A DNA stretch of 64,000 nt from Ipomoea triloba. Taxonomy: Eukaryota > Streptophyta > Magnoliopsida > Solanales > Convolvulaceae. Below, piece after piece: positions 11,923 through 27,755 of this stretch. The stretch is taken from NCBI RefSeq assembly GCF_003576645.1, contig NC_044916.1:1823989-1887988 (forward strand), given 5' to 3'. The first letter of the stretch is position 1; every line of letters begins with the position of its first letter. The position numbers and the translations under genes were made by a program. The notes below the pieces were generated by a model. The model saw only the letters and a program-made list of their open reading frames with translations. It searched no databases and was not told where the DNA came from.

Positions 11923-13959
11923 AAAATTATGCTAAGTGTTTTTGAAGGAGTATTATTCTTCGAGTTCCAAACCTTCACACTTGGCAATACGTTTGGACAT
12001 TGGGATATTTTCTAATAAGGCCCGGAAGACCTCGAACAGGGAATGACCTTTGGGTGACTAATGACATGGTTAATGAATGAAGTCTGCAACTTCTATCTTT
12101 AGCATTATGCTATATGCTTGAAAGTCAGAAGTGAATCACATCATGATGGTTTGCCTGAAGCAAATAAGTTATGGATTTAATTAATCTCACCATTCATGAA
12201 TTTATTTGGCATTTATCCTCCATATGATTATATAAATAGCATCATAATGCATATAATGTGAATGCATCGCATTACCAAGTAAATGATTTAACCATGTGAC
12301 ACTATACATGTTATATGTTTGCATATTTTTTTTTGTGCAATTCTTTTAAAATTTTATAAGACCCAAATTGTTTTGGCATGAGAAATTGGGTCGCTTTGGG
12401 CAAGCATAATGAGTCAGATATTTTTGGGATATCAAAGGATATCAAACTTGATTGAATCAAGATCTGACTCACTGCATATCATGATTATTCCCCATACACC
12501 TAGTACGTACGTGATAAACATTTCCCAAATCTGCGTTTATATTCTTAGTATGCAGTCTATTTTACTATATCACCACCATAGCGTATCTCTAAGGGCTATT
12601 GAATGAAACTAGGTATATATATATATATGACAATCATAGAACTCCGTCTGATTGTCTAAATACCTAGAGCCTATTATAAGGGATCAATAGATACGCTGAT
12701 TGCATACTTACTGAAGATCGATTCTCGGCATTAGGGGGAGATAAGGCCCAAATTTAAAATTTTATGAAATGCCGAGAAGTTCCATGAAATGGAAAAATCT
12801 TCATTAGTTAAATCCACGTACTAGTTATACTGAACCAGAAGTTCAACAGATAATCTATTTGCAATATGAGCAAATAATATGCCAAATATATATACTGATC
12901 ATGCTTATCAGAAAAGAGTAACTAGGTCTTATATTTAATTCTCAATTTAGATCGTATATCTCTACTGATACTCCTTGACACCAGAAGTGTAGGAGGTCTA
13001 TCAGTTTATGAGATAATGGAACACAATACTAGATCTAGTAAAGAAACATTACCACTCTTATCTTGATGAGAATAATGTCCTGAAGACGTTTGTCCAGATG
13101 ACGAAAACCCTAGTAAGGTGCACCGATCAAACATAATACTAGGGATGCGGAACGCCAGATCCTAATATCTTTGGGAAATGTCAGCGATCTGGTTAATTTA
13201 GAAATTGTCATGAATGTGGGAGAAAATTATAATAGTTGTCGACAACACAAGCCTATATAATTGCTCATTTAAATAAACTGGATCCAGGTGAGGTGCTAGA
13301 AGCATCCTCATTATTGAATATTTAAAAGAGCAATTAAGGCATAGCTCAACTCGCTAAATACATTCTCTTTATAACACACACCATAAGGAGTTGCTCTACT
13401 CAGGCTGAGAAGATTACTTAGTAGGTGAGCAATCCTGACAAGGAATTGCCCTACTTTGTAAAATATATATAATGGGTGAGCAATCCTGACGAGGAATTGC
13501 CCCATGAAAATTATATGAAAGGTGAGCACCCTGAATATGTGTGTTTACACGAAAGAGAAATGAGAATGATGAGGTGGTATAATATAAAGCGAGTTTTGTA
13601 GCTCATGGTTCACGCAGAGACCCTTGATTGATTTTAATTTCCCACGTAGGATGACATTAAGTTCCGCTACATAACATCATTGGCAGAATGATAAAATTAG
13701 ATGTGCAGTTGATAAACGTCATGACCGCATAATTATGGGTCATTAGACTGAGTAATTTCCTTCTTGAAGAAGGAAATGAATATGAGTATATTACGTGTCA
13801 TTATGTGATCTTTAAAGGGTTGCGACTGGAGAAGTTACTCTCTCAAGTAGTAGGGTAATGAGCCATAAGTGTTCTTTAAAGGGTTGCTAATGAGCGTGGA
13901 GTTGCTACATTTGATAATGTTAGCTCATGCCTAAAAGACGGAATTTTTGAACGAAAGGC

Positions 13960-14235
13960 TTGGGAAACCCCAAGTATTATCTCGACCTGAAGATCGAGCT
14001 TCTTCTTGAAGAAGTTTTTATACACCAGTTAGCCTACTTGAAAAATGCCTTGAATATGAATAAATATCATTTAACGGTTATATCTCTTGAAGTAGATAAG
14101 GAACCGTTTAGACTCATGATACTTATCACACTAACGGTTGTATCTCTTGAAGTAGATAAAGAACCGTATAAGCTCAATGAGTATAATAAGGATATCAAAA
14201 GTCCATTAATTCATTATCGTTGGAGCACCATATAG
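13960..14235 (+). pseudogene. Decayed copia reverse transcriptase/RNase H fragment
   Basis: This 91-codon open stretch resembles the C-terminal RT region of plant copia elements (a YYLDLKIE...EEVFIHQLAYLK pattern), but lacks the catalytic core and is bounded by stops. A segment containing SLEVDKEP occurs twice in tandem (about 14085 and 14140). It is a relic within the 10013-15790 element. Confidence 0.7.
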
Positions 14236-14754
14236 GGACCAGAAGTTCCATAATCGCATCAGGTCTGATATTTTATATGCGATGAAATTTATAGCAACAT
14301 TTAGTGCTTCTCCTATAATGAAATATTGGAACAGTGTTTAACATATCCTCCAATATCTTTGAGTTACAAAAGATTTTGGCATTTATGTGAGAAACCAATA
14401 TATGGTTTTAATGGGCTACTTGGGTACTGGCTATTATTATTTTGATCCCAACGATGCCAAATCCCCAAAACTGGTTATACTAGATTTTATCACCATTGTC
14501 TTATAAGGAGACAATAAAGATAGTGTTGCATCTATAATAAATGGGTATATTATGATGTCAGTATTATACCCACGTGAGCTCTAGAAGAGTCACGGGATTA
14601 TTCACCCCATTAATAATTGGACATATTTGTTCACAAAATCCCTTTCTATATTTTGGAGGTATATTTCATATAAGGGATTTGAAGATATGTTATCTTCAGG
14701 GGGAGTATCATTTACTTGAAGTATGAATATTATGCCCTGAAGTTTATATTGGGG

Positions 14755-15300
14755 TTATGGTTGCGCTCTTTTTCCCTTAGCTAAGTTTTTTCCCACTGGG
14801 TTTTCTTAGCGTAAGGTTTTTAATGAGGCAACCGGTGCAACACATAATTTAACATATATCATGTACTCTTTTCCTCATTAGGTTTTTCCCACTGGGTTTT
14901 TCTAATGGGGTTTTTAACGAGGCATGAGTATGGTATAGTAATCCTGAAGATTATACACTGAAAGTTTATGACTGGTTATCCTGAAGATTAAACCCTGAAG
15001 GTCATGAATGATTTATGGTTGTACTCTTTTTCCCTTAGCTAAGTTTTTTCCCACTGGGTTTTCTTAGCCTAAGGTTTTTAATGAGGCAACCTTATATAAC
15101 ATATGTTTTTGAAATACATCATGTACTCTTTTTCTCTTGACTAGGTTTTTTCCCATAGGGTTTTCCTAGCAATGTTTTTAATGAGGCATGAGTACTTGAT
15201 CTTCAATGATGTCTTTATCAGGGGGAGCATATATTGTACTCTTTTTCCCTTACCCAAAGTTTTTATTCCCACCGGGTTTTTTTCTTTGGTAAGGTTTTTA
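14755..15300 (+). repeat. Array before 3' LTR with repeated TTTTCCCACTGGG motif
   Basis: Five copies of a block of the form ttttcccactgggtttt followed by a ggtttttaatgaggca-like end lie near 14787, 14886, 15046, 15140 and 15260. They alternate in type, forming a higher-order repeat of roughly 250-257 bp. Sequences of this kind are familiar from the stretch between pol and the 3' LTR of plant copia elements; here they are multiplied. Confidence 0.75.
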
Positions 15301-15334
15301 ACGAGGCAATATAGTGTTCATCCTTTGGACATCC

Positions 15335-15343
15335 AAGGGGGAG
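15335..15343 (+). other. Polypurine tract
   Basis: aagggggag sits immediately before the TG of the 3' LTR, the expected place for plus-strand priming. Confidence 0.85.
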
Positions 15344-15790
15344 TGTTATGAAACAAAACAAAATGGTGGATGTCCAAGCTATGATTCGAACCTTGGACCT
15401 CTTGCTTAAAACTCAAGGCTTAATCCACTTTGCTACTACTACCATTGATGATTAAAGGGAGAACATTTAATACCTAAATGTTTCCTGGAAAGCTAGATGA
15501 AGCTAGTCCCAGATGAAGACAAAAGCTATTAGCTAAGGGGATTTGATCCCGTGACCTTAGGGCGACAGGAGCATCTAGCAGTTGACAAAGCCAGCAAAGC
15601 TAAGCGGCAATTATGAACCATCCCTGTACATATATATATTTATTTATTCATTTCTGGGTACTATAAATACCCCTTCACTCCTCTGTAAAAGATCATCCAG
15701 AAACATCATCAATACATATTGCTTCTTCCTCCCATTCCAGTTTTTGTGTTTTCATTGAGATTATCATAGTTAGTAATATTATTTACAACA
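15344..15790 (+). repeat. 3' LTR of the copia-type element
   Basis: 447 bp. It matches the 5' LTR throughout except about 15530-15582, where some 18 differences cluster. The TATA box is at 15661-15669. It ends ...TTTACAACA before the target duplication gaatt. Confidence 0.95.
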
Positions 15791-15795
15791 GAATT

Positions 15796-16340
15796 TAAAT
15801 AAATTTAAATTTTAAATATTGTATCATTTTAACTTTAATTACAAGTTCGGAACTTCACACTTTTAAAAATCTAACTAAATATCGGAAGGTACTGGTCATA
15901 ATCGACCTTGACCAATTAGACCAAATCTATCATTTTTTGGTGTTGTGAACGTATGAGTTCCTTGATTAACTCCAACCAACTTCCCTAGTCTTATCCCAGT
16001 TTCTTCCCCGATGATCGATCAAATAAATAGTCTAATCATAAGAGTTAGAACCATAAGGACAGTTGGCAAAACTTGCATCTCTGCCAAGTGTATGCTATCC
16101 TCTCCTCTCTATTAAAAGCTCATTAATGTCCCTAAAGGAGGAGAAAAACGAGACCTAATACGCTTAAACGGACCAACCCAATTACAAACCCACTACTCCG
16201 TACTTAACATTTTTGCAACATCAATAATAATATATAATAGGTAATGCAATATTTTTTTTTGGTGACGAGGAAAATCTTCATTCCTCGAGGGAGCCTCGTT
16301 CATGCTTAATAGCCTAAAAATCACAAAAGAGAGTAAATAA
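15796..16340. other. Intergenic, right of LTR element
   Basis: Ordinary AT-rich sequence containing single-copy-looking stretches. No gene, RNA or repeat is recognised. Confidence 0.5.
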
Positions 16341-16497
16341 TACTTTTTTTTGAGTGTTTCTGACTCTATTACATTATAGTATATGTTCAACTTGCTAAAG
16401 CACAAAGACTCAACAACGCCTCCACTAAAGCTCGATCTCATGACCTCCCATTACTAGAAAGACTCGGTGCGACATACTCGATTGGTGCCTAACACAA
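16341..16497 (-). mobile_element. SINE-like retroposon, minus strand (family B)
   Basis: A T run at the left (an A tail on the minus strand) is followed by a block whose central part, around cacaaagactcaacaacg, matches segments at 31635-31795 and about 33139-33255. On the minus strand a weak B-box-like gagatcgagctt is present. No clean target duplication was found. Confidence 0.5.
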
Positions 16498-16798
16498 TGT
16501 ATTGTTTATATTAGCATTGCATACACATCATTTGAAGACCAAAAACAAATCCATAGGCAAGACGGAAAAAAAATATATACTCAGTTATAAATAATTTTCT
16601 ATAAAATTTTATTTTAATGACTTCACTTCTGCTAAAAAAAATTATTAAATTTTGTACAATAGATATGTTTGCATGATTATATCCTCTATATATATTAACT
16701 TGAATCACGAATCTATCTATGATCATCGATTGTCATACTCCTATACTTCTCTAACAGAGATAATAAGTTTACAGGCTTTTCTATGAATGATATGAGCT
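16498..16798. other. 3' flank of YY1
   Basis: AT-rich sequence downstream (minus strand) of the YY1 stop, probably including its 3' UTR close to 16798. Nothing else is seen. Confidence 0.5.
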
Positions 16799-20810
<4,012 letters not shown>

Positions 20811-21207
20811 CTAATCGGACGCCGGCGCCGGCGCTCGCCGGATGGATACTTCTTCTCGCTGAATTGCTAGGAATCGGAGCTAGGGTTTGGATTGGTGGGA
20901 GTTCGCAGTACCATTTGGCGGCAATGGAGATTTTGGGAATGAGCGCTCGATAGTCGACATAGTAATTTTTTTTATTTTTTTTCTTTTTCTTTTTTTAGGA
21001 ACATTCATACCTTATACGGATTAGATTCCTTGTAGTCATTAGTAGTACGGAGTACTTGAAAAGTTGATACTCAAAAGGTAAAAGAAAAAAATTAAATAAA
21101 AATAAATAAATGTAGTATAATATAAAACTTTGATATTATTTGTTAGCTCGTTAGACTTAATCGTAAGTTAAAACTCAATAACTAGCTGAATCTAATAATT
21201 CAAAGAA
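20811..21207. other. YY1 promoter region
   Basis: Minus-strand promoter and 5' UTR of YY1. 20811-20945 is GC-rich with single-copy character and is probably the leader. 20963-21120 is T- and A-rich. No further element is recognised. Confidence 0.5.
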
Positions 21208-21597
21208 ACGGGAAGCTAAACAAAGGTCAAGACATCTATGTGGCAGAAGATCTAGCGATAAGGGAAGCTCTTTCTTGGATTAAGAACAAAGGCCTCTCCA
21301 AAATTAGAGTTGAAACTGATCGCATGTATGTAGTTCAAGGCATATCCACTAAGCCACCCGATATTTCTTATGCATGGGCTATTTTTGAAGATTGTCGCAG
21401 GTTATTAAAGTCACTATCTGATGTACATTAACTTATATTAGTCGATCACTCAGCAAACCAAGTGACCCACCCGTTAGCACGGACCACTGCCTATCTAGTT
21501 GGATATCATAATTAGGATGGAAATCCCCCGCCTCGTGTATTCACAACTTTTTTTAAATTTAATAATAGAAACCATATTTTCTTTCAAAAAAAAATCC
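21208..21597 (+). mobile_element. 5'-truncated LINE fragment (RNase H end)
   Basis: A stretch from about 21230 translates as an RNase H-like domain of plant LINEs (AEDLAIREALSWI, then VETD), continuing after a stop into the usual FVRRSANQVAHPLAR-like tail and an A-rich 3' end. Flanking direct repeats tcaaagaa (21200-21207 and 21598-21605) fit a target duplication. Only about 390 bp of the 3' end remain; it is not a gene. Confidence 0.75.
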
Positions 21598-21605
21598 TCA
21601 AAGAA

Positions 21606-24600
21606 TATAGTTGTTTAACTCAAGACACATTTACATTATAAAATCGACCTAATCTACTAAAGCAACTCTTAAAATATGTACTAGCCAAACATACTTCCAT
21701 TCTCGAATCATCTCTTAGAGGCCGGTTGAGATATTAACATGACACACTAAATTGATAAATGTCTCGTATATTGATTTGGGTGTGTTAGTAGTTGGTATAA
21801 GCATAGCATATAGACATACAAAGTGTTATTGTTAACTCTAACATGTCCGTTACTTAATTAGTAAGGTTGTGTTGCTCATCTCAATCAACCTGTGACATGC
21901 TAACTTGTCAAACTTAGTAATGAGTGACTAGTTGAACTTCTCACACTATTCCACTATAAATAGTTTAAATACCAAGCTTTAGAACTTGAAGAATGTGTAT
22001 TAAGTAAATTTCATTATTGTGCAATAATGACCGTAAACCACACAAGAGAAGTAATCAAATTATGAATCCTTTGTGCGATGGGCTCGACTAGAAAATTGAC
22101 AATAATTAAACTCATGGCCTTCTGAACATTGTCATTCTTCAATGTGCTTGAGTGATAGACTAAATAATATTACAATTCAACAAATAGATTAGTCATTGTG
22201 TCCGACAATAAAAATATTAGGTACTATACACACCAACAAAATAATTTGCACTATCAAATATAAAAAAATAAAAACAAATATAAAAAAAAAATCAATATTC
22301 ATCAATCTCTTTTACAAGTATGAAAAAGTATAACATGAATAAATTAACCTTGCTATATTATCTTGTCTATAAAAATAAATCAAAAACATTCTAAAACACA
22401 TCATTATTCTTTTTACATTTTTCCCATTTGTATATAATAAAAAAATAGGAAATGGACACAATGGATCAAATCAATCATACTACTCCACCCTCCTGGATGC
22501 CATGAATGCATGGATCATATCAATGAATTGAATCATCAACCTTAAAAAGTCAAAATCTTAATCATTTGATATCATGCAATGTCACATTCAATAATTTAAT
22601 CTTAATATTCGTAGCCAATATCATTTTTAGTATAAAGTATTTGTAGAATCCACCAATAAAACTGGTGTTAGGCCTACCAGCCATCTTTTTTTATGTTTTT
22701 TGTTCTTCAAGAGCTTTGATGGGAAACATCAACTCAATATTAATTATGTGATTGTAATCTAACAAAAAATTATTTAGTTAATTAAAAAAAAAAGATAATC
22801 ATTTTATTTTGTCCAAAGAGATAAACGAACTTATAATAATTGTAATTGTAAATATATTAAAGTCATGTGTTTTTTTTTTTATGGGACGAATCATGTTTAA
22901 CATAATATATTTTGATTGGTTGGCTGTAAAACTAAAGAATCATTATCTAATAGGTGAATTAGTTAAATACAACACATGAACGAATTTTGTCTTCTCCAAA
23001 TGTTCCAATCATTTTACCTTAAAAATATGCTTATTATCATCCAATTCCTACCTAACAACAATTCATGATTCTTGAGCAAATGATGAACGAATCTCTAGTT
23101 AGATAGAAACCAATAACACAAAAAATTGAGGCTACCTCACAAGTTGAAGGTTTGTACTTTGGATATCGACGATTAGACTATGACCCTATTTGGTAATATA
23201 ATTAGCTTATAACTAATTTTGGCTTGTTTGATCACTATTAGTTGTTTAATTGATCTGACTTGGTTAAACAGTCAATATGAGTGTTTTGATTAATTAGTTT
23301 TTTGTAATAACTTATTGTTTCAAAACGTTAAAATTTAAAAAGTTGTTCAAAACAACTTTTTTTTTTATCAGCTTTTTGAAAAAGTCATTTTTATATGTAA
23401 TAAGCTATCAACTAATGCTATCAATTAGTCAAACCTACTAACTCAATCAGCTAACGGTTATTTACGAAGCACTCCTATATATGTGTGTGAGAAAGACTTA
23501 TTTGTTGTTTATTATATTAAATAAAAATACAAAATATGATGATGACATATAACACTGCAAGTGTTCATATGTTATTTATTGTATTAGTAGTCAAGTTTAC
23601 TGTTCGACTAATTTGACTGAAGTTGTATTTAATAAAAGTACAAAGTATATTTTACTTATAAAAGTACATTTATTACTTGTCATAAAAAAATGTACGTTTG
23701 ATATCAATTTAGAAATTAAATAAGTTGTTTTCAAATAAATAAATATCAGAGTGGTCATTCCACTATTCAGAAATACTAAACTTAGTATTATGTGATTTAA
23801 TCCTGTGTATAAAAAAGCTTAACAATGCGTCAATGCCATGAAACATGAAAAAGAATTTATAGTTTAAATGAAAGTTTAGAAACAATTATAACATCAAAAT
23901 TATCCAATTCCGAAATAACCTAGGATTTGATGTAGGTAGGGGTCCAACGTGTCAGAAGTTAGTCAAACTAGTGTTTGACTGAGTGGTTTAGCTTCTTCAT
24001 TTAATTAGCTGCAGACAGACCATTGAATCAGTGTGGTACGTACCAACATGGTCAAACAACACCCCCAACCGTACTATTCAACAACAAATGCCATTATGTC
24101 TCATTTTATCTATTTTTACAATCATATAATATCTTTTTTAGTATGATTTACTTCTCATATGTGATTATAAATTATTATACAAGACAGGATTTACATTATG
24201 CAAAAACATTAGAGGACTAATGCTTAATGAATAGCAAACATATTATCAAATGACTGTTGCACTGTTTAGAACGAGACAAATTAGGAACACAACATAGTAT
24301 CACTTGTTTCATCATTTTATGCTTAAAGCATACAATGATTTTAATGAAGATCAACCATAAAAGTTAAGTTTATATATACATAAGAGTGAATCTTATGTTT
24401 TATCCAATACGCACATTTAGGTAGTATTACGGGTTAATGCAATTTGAATTATTTGAAAGTGAAAATGCATAATTTATGTTTGATTAAGAATGTTTTCAAA
24501 AAAAAAAAAGAATGTTTGACGAGCTCATATGAGGAACTCTCATGCCTATGCTATGAGAGAGATTATTGACCTGGGCTCCTTAGATTAGACATACTCTTTT

Positions 24601-26255
24601 TCCCGAAAGGTTGAATTTCCAACCTTAGGGGTCTCACACCTTGATCCGACAGAGTATGTGGAATAAAGTAAATTACGGTAATTCAATGACTCAGCAAACA
24701 AGGTTAAATGTTAATGTGCATAATGGATCTATATTAATTTTACTCATGAGAGTGTGGATAAAATGACGTAAACTTCTTCCAATTTAACCAAAGATTTTGG
24801 ATTTGAACAAGTATTTTGCCACTCTTTAAGATTCTATTCATCACGAAAATGATTGTGGTCTAAGAAAAAAGAAATTACAAGTTAAGTGATAAATTATTAT
24901 TAACCTGTTGTGTTTTGATTGATTGTATTCATTTTTTTAGATAATTAATTTATCAAATTATGTCATCCTACATGAGATTTTTTCTTTAAAAAAAATATCT
25001 CAAAGCATTACTCTAAAGATATGGGCCCAGTGGAATGGGATGAGCTGTCCATAGTGCATTGGATGCTTTGGTCAGATGCTCTGTGCTGTCTATCAGCCAC
25101 CTGGACTCGTTTTCAACCTTTGCTCTTATTTCAATCCATTTTTATTCCGAAAATGATACATGGAGTCATGGACTCTCAAGAAGTAAAACAAACAATATAT
25201 GTCATAATTTTATTAATAAAATTATATGTCATAATTTTAAGGCCCATCATTGTTTGCTGGGTGAATCGAAATATGTCATGTAAGTCCTGATTTTAAAATG
25301 GCAATAGTTATAAGATGTTACATAAAAAAAAATGGTATGATGTATAACCACATACATTAAATTATAATGGTACATTGTGATAGGATGAACTTATCACATA
25401 TGATTTATGTCAAATATAATATATTGAAATTAAAGATGTGGCTGGATGGGTAGAGTATGATTATCATAATTGAATGTCGCAACTCGATCACATGTCTAAT
25501 TATTGACAATACCTTCTCGATTAAACCCGTCACATGATAATGAGATCTACTTAGTACATACCATCTAACAATAATTGTTGAGATATGTGCAATATGTGTT
25601 TTTATCTTTGTTTTTCTCTATTTCCCTTCCTCTTATAGGTACATATTATAGAGTTATTTTAGAATAAAATAAGTGTTTTTCCAAAAAAAAAAAGAAACAA
25701 TATAATGTTATAAATTATCATTTTTTTAATATTACATAACCAAACATAGAATAATATTATTGGTGTAATTTGTTAAACACAATAATAACTAATAAAGTAA
25801 TAAATCCTAATAAATAGTCAAATGCATAATGCATTAATTCATAAGTCAACAACATATTATTTATTACAAAATAACAAATTATTTATATAATATACTAATT
25901 ACTAATATATTTTTTCAATATAAATAAATAAATAAGCATATATATATATGTGTGTGTGTGTGTGTGAAATTATGTATTCATATATACTAATAGTAATAAT
26001 GTACACATACTAGGCGACATGTATGTTAAATAGCCCGCCAATTTGACTAGCCATCAAACTTAAAACTCATTATATTCCGCGCCGTGCAGTGGCTAAACAT
26101 GTTTTGATGACTCTAATTACCAACCATGATACCTTATCTTAGCCACTTTGCAATGGAGCTTCTTAACTTAGCTTAGTAACGTGATTTTTTTACTTTGAGA
26201 TGTTTTCATTAAAAAAAAAACTCATTTTATTTTTATATAATTTGCCATAATTATC
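21606..26255. other. Gene-poor AT-rich intergenic region
   Basis: No coding sequence can be supported. I see decayed repeats only. 23165-23480 has inverted-repeat character with Tnnttagctataac-like words and may be an old hAT MITE. 24530-24745 resembles the 3' part of the SINE at 49069-49599 (acggtaattcaatgactca). There are scattered A/T microsatellites and a (TG)n near 25950. Small open frames here (for example 24023-24220 and 25021-25290) have no recognisable product. Confidence 0.5.
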
Positions 26256-26515
26256 AATAGTTATACCATGGACCAGGTCTATCTTGCAATCTAGATTTGG
26301 ATCCAAAATACACAATTTACATACTGAATGTTCACGATTTTGAAAAAGGTAAATTGTGAACATTAAGTATATAAAATGTGAACATTCAGTATATAAGTTG
26401 TGTATATAAATCATGAACATTCAGTATGTAAATTTTGAACATTCAATATATAAATTATGTATTTTAAATCCTGATTCACTTTACAATGTTGACTCAGATC
26501 CATGATATAACTATT
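26256..26515. mobile_element. Short TIR element (MITE) with internal AACATTCAGTATGTAAA array
   Basis: 260 bp. The left end aatagttataccatggacc matches the reversed right end aatagttatatcatggatc. The middle holds five or so copies, in both orientations, of a word like gaacattcagtatgtaaat. It is the same family as 7853-8021. The target duplication is not clear. Confidence 0.7.
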
Positions 26516-27755
26516 TTATAATTAGTTAATCAAACTGGTGTTACTTGTGTTTATTTATAACATGCATCCCTTGATCCAAAGCTTGACAAGTGCATATACT
26601 TCTAGTCTAGCAAGATAAATCTTACACAAAGTATGTATTTTAATTGATAAGTTGTTATCAAATTGGTAATCCCTTAATATAGTAACCTATTAATTAAAGT
26701 TTGCTACTTTAAATAAGATTCATTTAATATAAAAGCATATCAAGCATTTCCCTCATCATTATTGTAAGCATCATGCACCTCTTTTAACCTACATTGCTTT
26801 AATTTTCCTCCCCTAGCTCTCTATGCAAGCAAGAATGTATATCACAAGACTCATCTTGTGATTTATTTATCCATCAATTTTCAATGCACAAGTGATGATA
26901 AACCTCCTCAATCTTATAATAATGATGATGATGATGATGATGCAATACTCAGTTAAATAAATTCACATATAGTAAATAATAAATTAAATATTTACTTTTA
27001 AAAATACTAAACTTATCTATTAAATTGAGCAAGCAATGCGATTGAGTCCATAAATGAAAACACCTCAACCAGTCAACCATACCTTATTTAAATTGATAAA
27101 GAAGTGTAATTAAGTTATATTGTTACTGTTATGATCAAACGCTTATCACTATGCAAAAAAGTATAGCTTTTAGCGAAGAGTGAAGATTCAACTTTTTTTT
27201 TTCCTTATACTACCATCACATTTTCAAAAAACTGGGTGCTAGACTTGATCATTCACTCACCTTCGCCCAATAATCTCCCTAGTTACCAATTACTGAATTT
27301 GTCCATCCACGGACCTCCGCCCAATAATCTTCCTAGTCGCCCATTATTGAATTTGGTCATTCACCGACCTTAGCCTAACAACTATCTGTTCAGAATATCA
27401 TCATTGATTTGTCACTAACATATACATATGAATTGAACAACTTTAAACAAACTAAATTAAATTAACATAAGAGAAGTTGTCTTCCTTCAACTTTTACTTG
27501 TTCGACGAAGACAACCACAAAGAAAACGGAAGGTCACAGGTTGAAGTCGGATTCTAAATTTCACATTTTTACTTCAAATTTATAAATAATGTCATGTGAA
27601 AATGTGAACATTACTTCTTTTTTTTTTTTTGGAAATATTATAAATTTTCTTTAAAAAGGAAAATAATAAATAAAACATATGATTTGGACACACCTAGAAA
27701 ATTCTTGATTACCCCACCCCTGCACACACACACCTTCACGAGACAAAAACAAATT
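26516..27755. other. Upstream region of the TCP gene
   Basis: AT-rich. It contains a short (GAT)n at 26924-26942 and a roughly 57-bp imperfect tandem repeat around 27245-27378 (cgcccaataatc occurs twice). The last 100 bp before 27756 carry a CA-rich patch typical of a leader. No other gene. Confidence 0.5.

Larger units (their letters stand above)
10013..15790 (+). mobile_element. Copia-type LTR retrotransposon, pol-dead, with intact LTRs and TSD
   Basis: 5,778 bp bounded by LTRs starting TGTTATGAAAC and ending TTTACAACA, with a perfect 5-bp target duplication gaatt (10008-10012 and 15791-15795). The interior has a primer-binding-site region after the 5' LTR, a polypurine tract before the 3' LTR, and fragments that read like Ty1/copia pol in the right order: an integrase/RT-linker-like EPEVQQIIYLQ (about 12833), an RT/RNase H stretch (13960-14235), and a decayed end of RNase H near 14420-14700. 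Stops and frameshifts are everywhere and there is no usable gag or pol. The interior also has several tandem repeats. The near-identical LTRs say insertion was recent, so this copy was probably moved in trans. Confidence 0.93.

Noticed and set aside
27684..27755. Upstream start for the TCP gene
   Set aside because: The extra 24 residues look like leader (CA-rich) and the family begins near MELT/MDLS.
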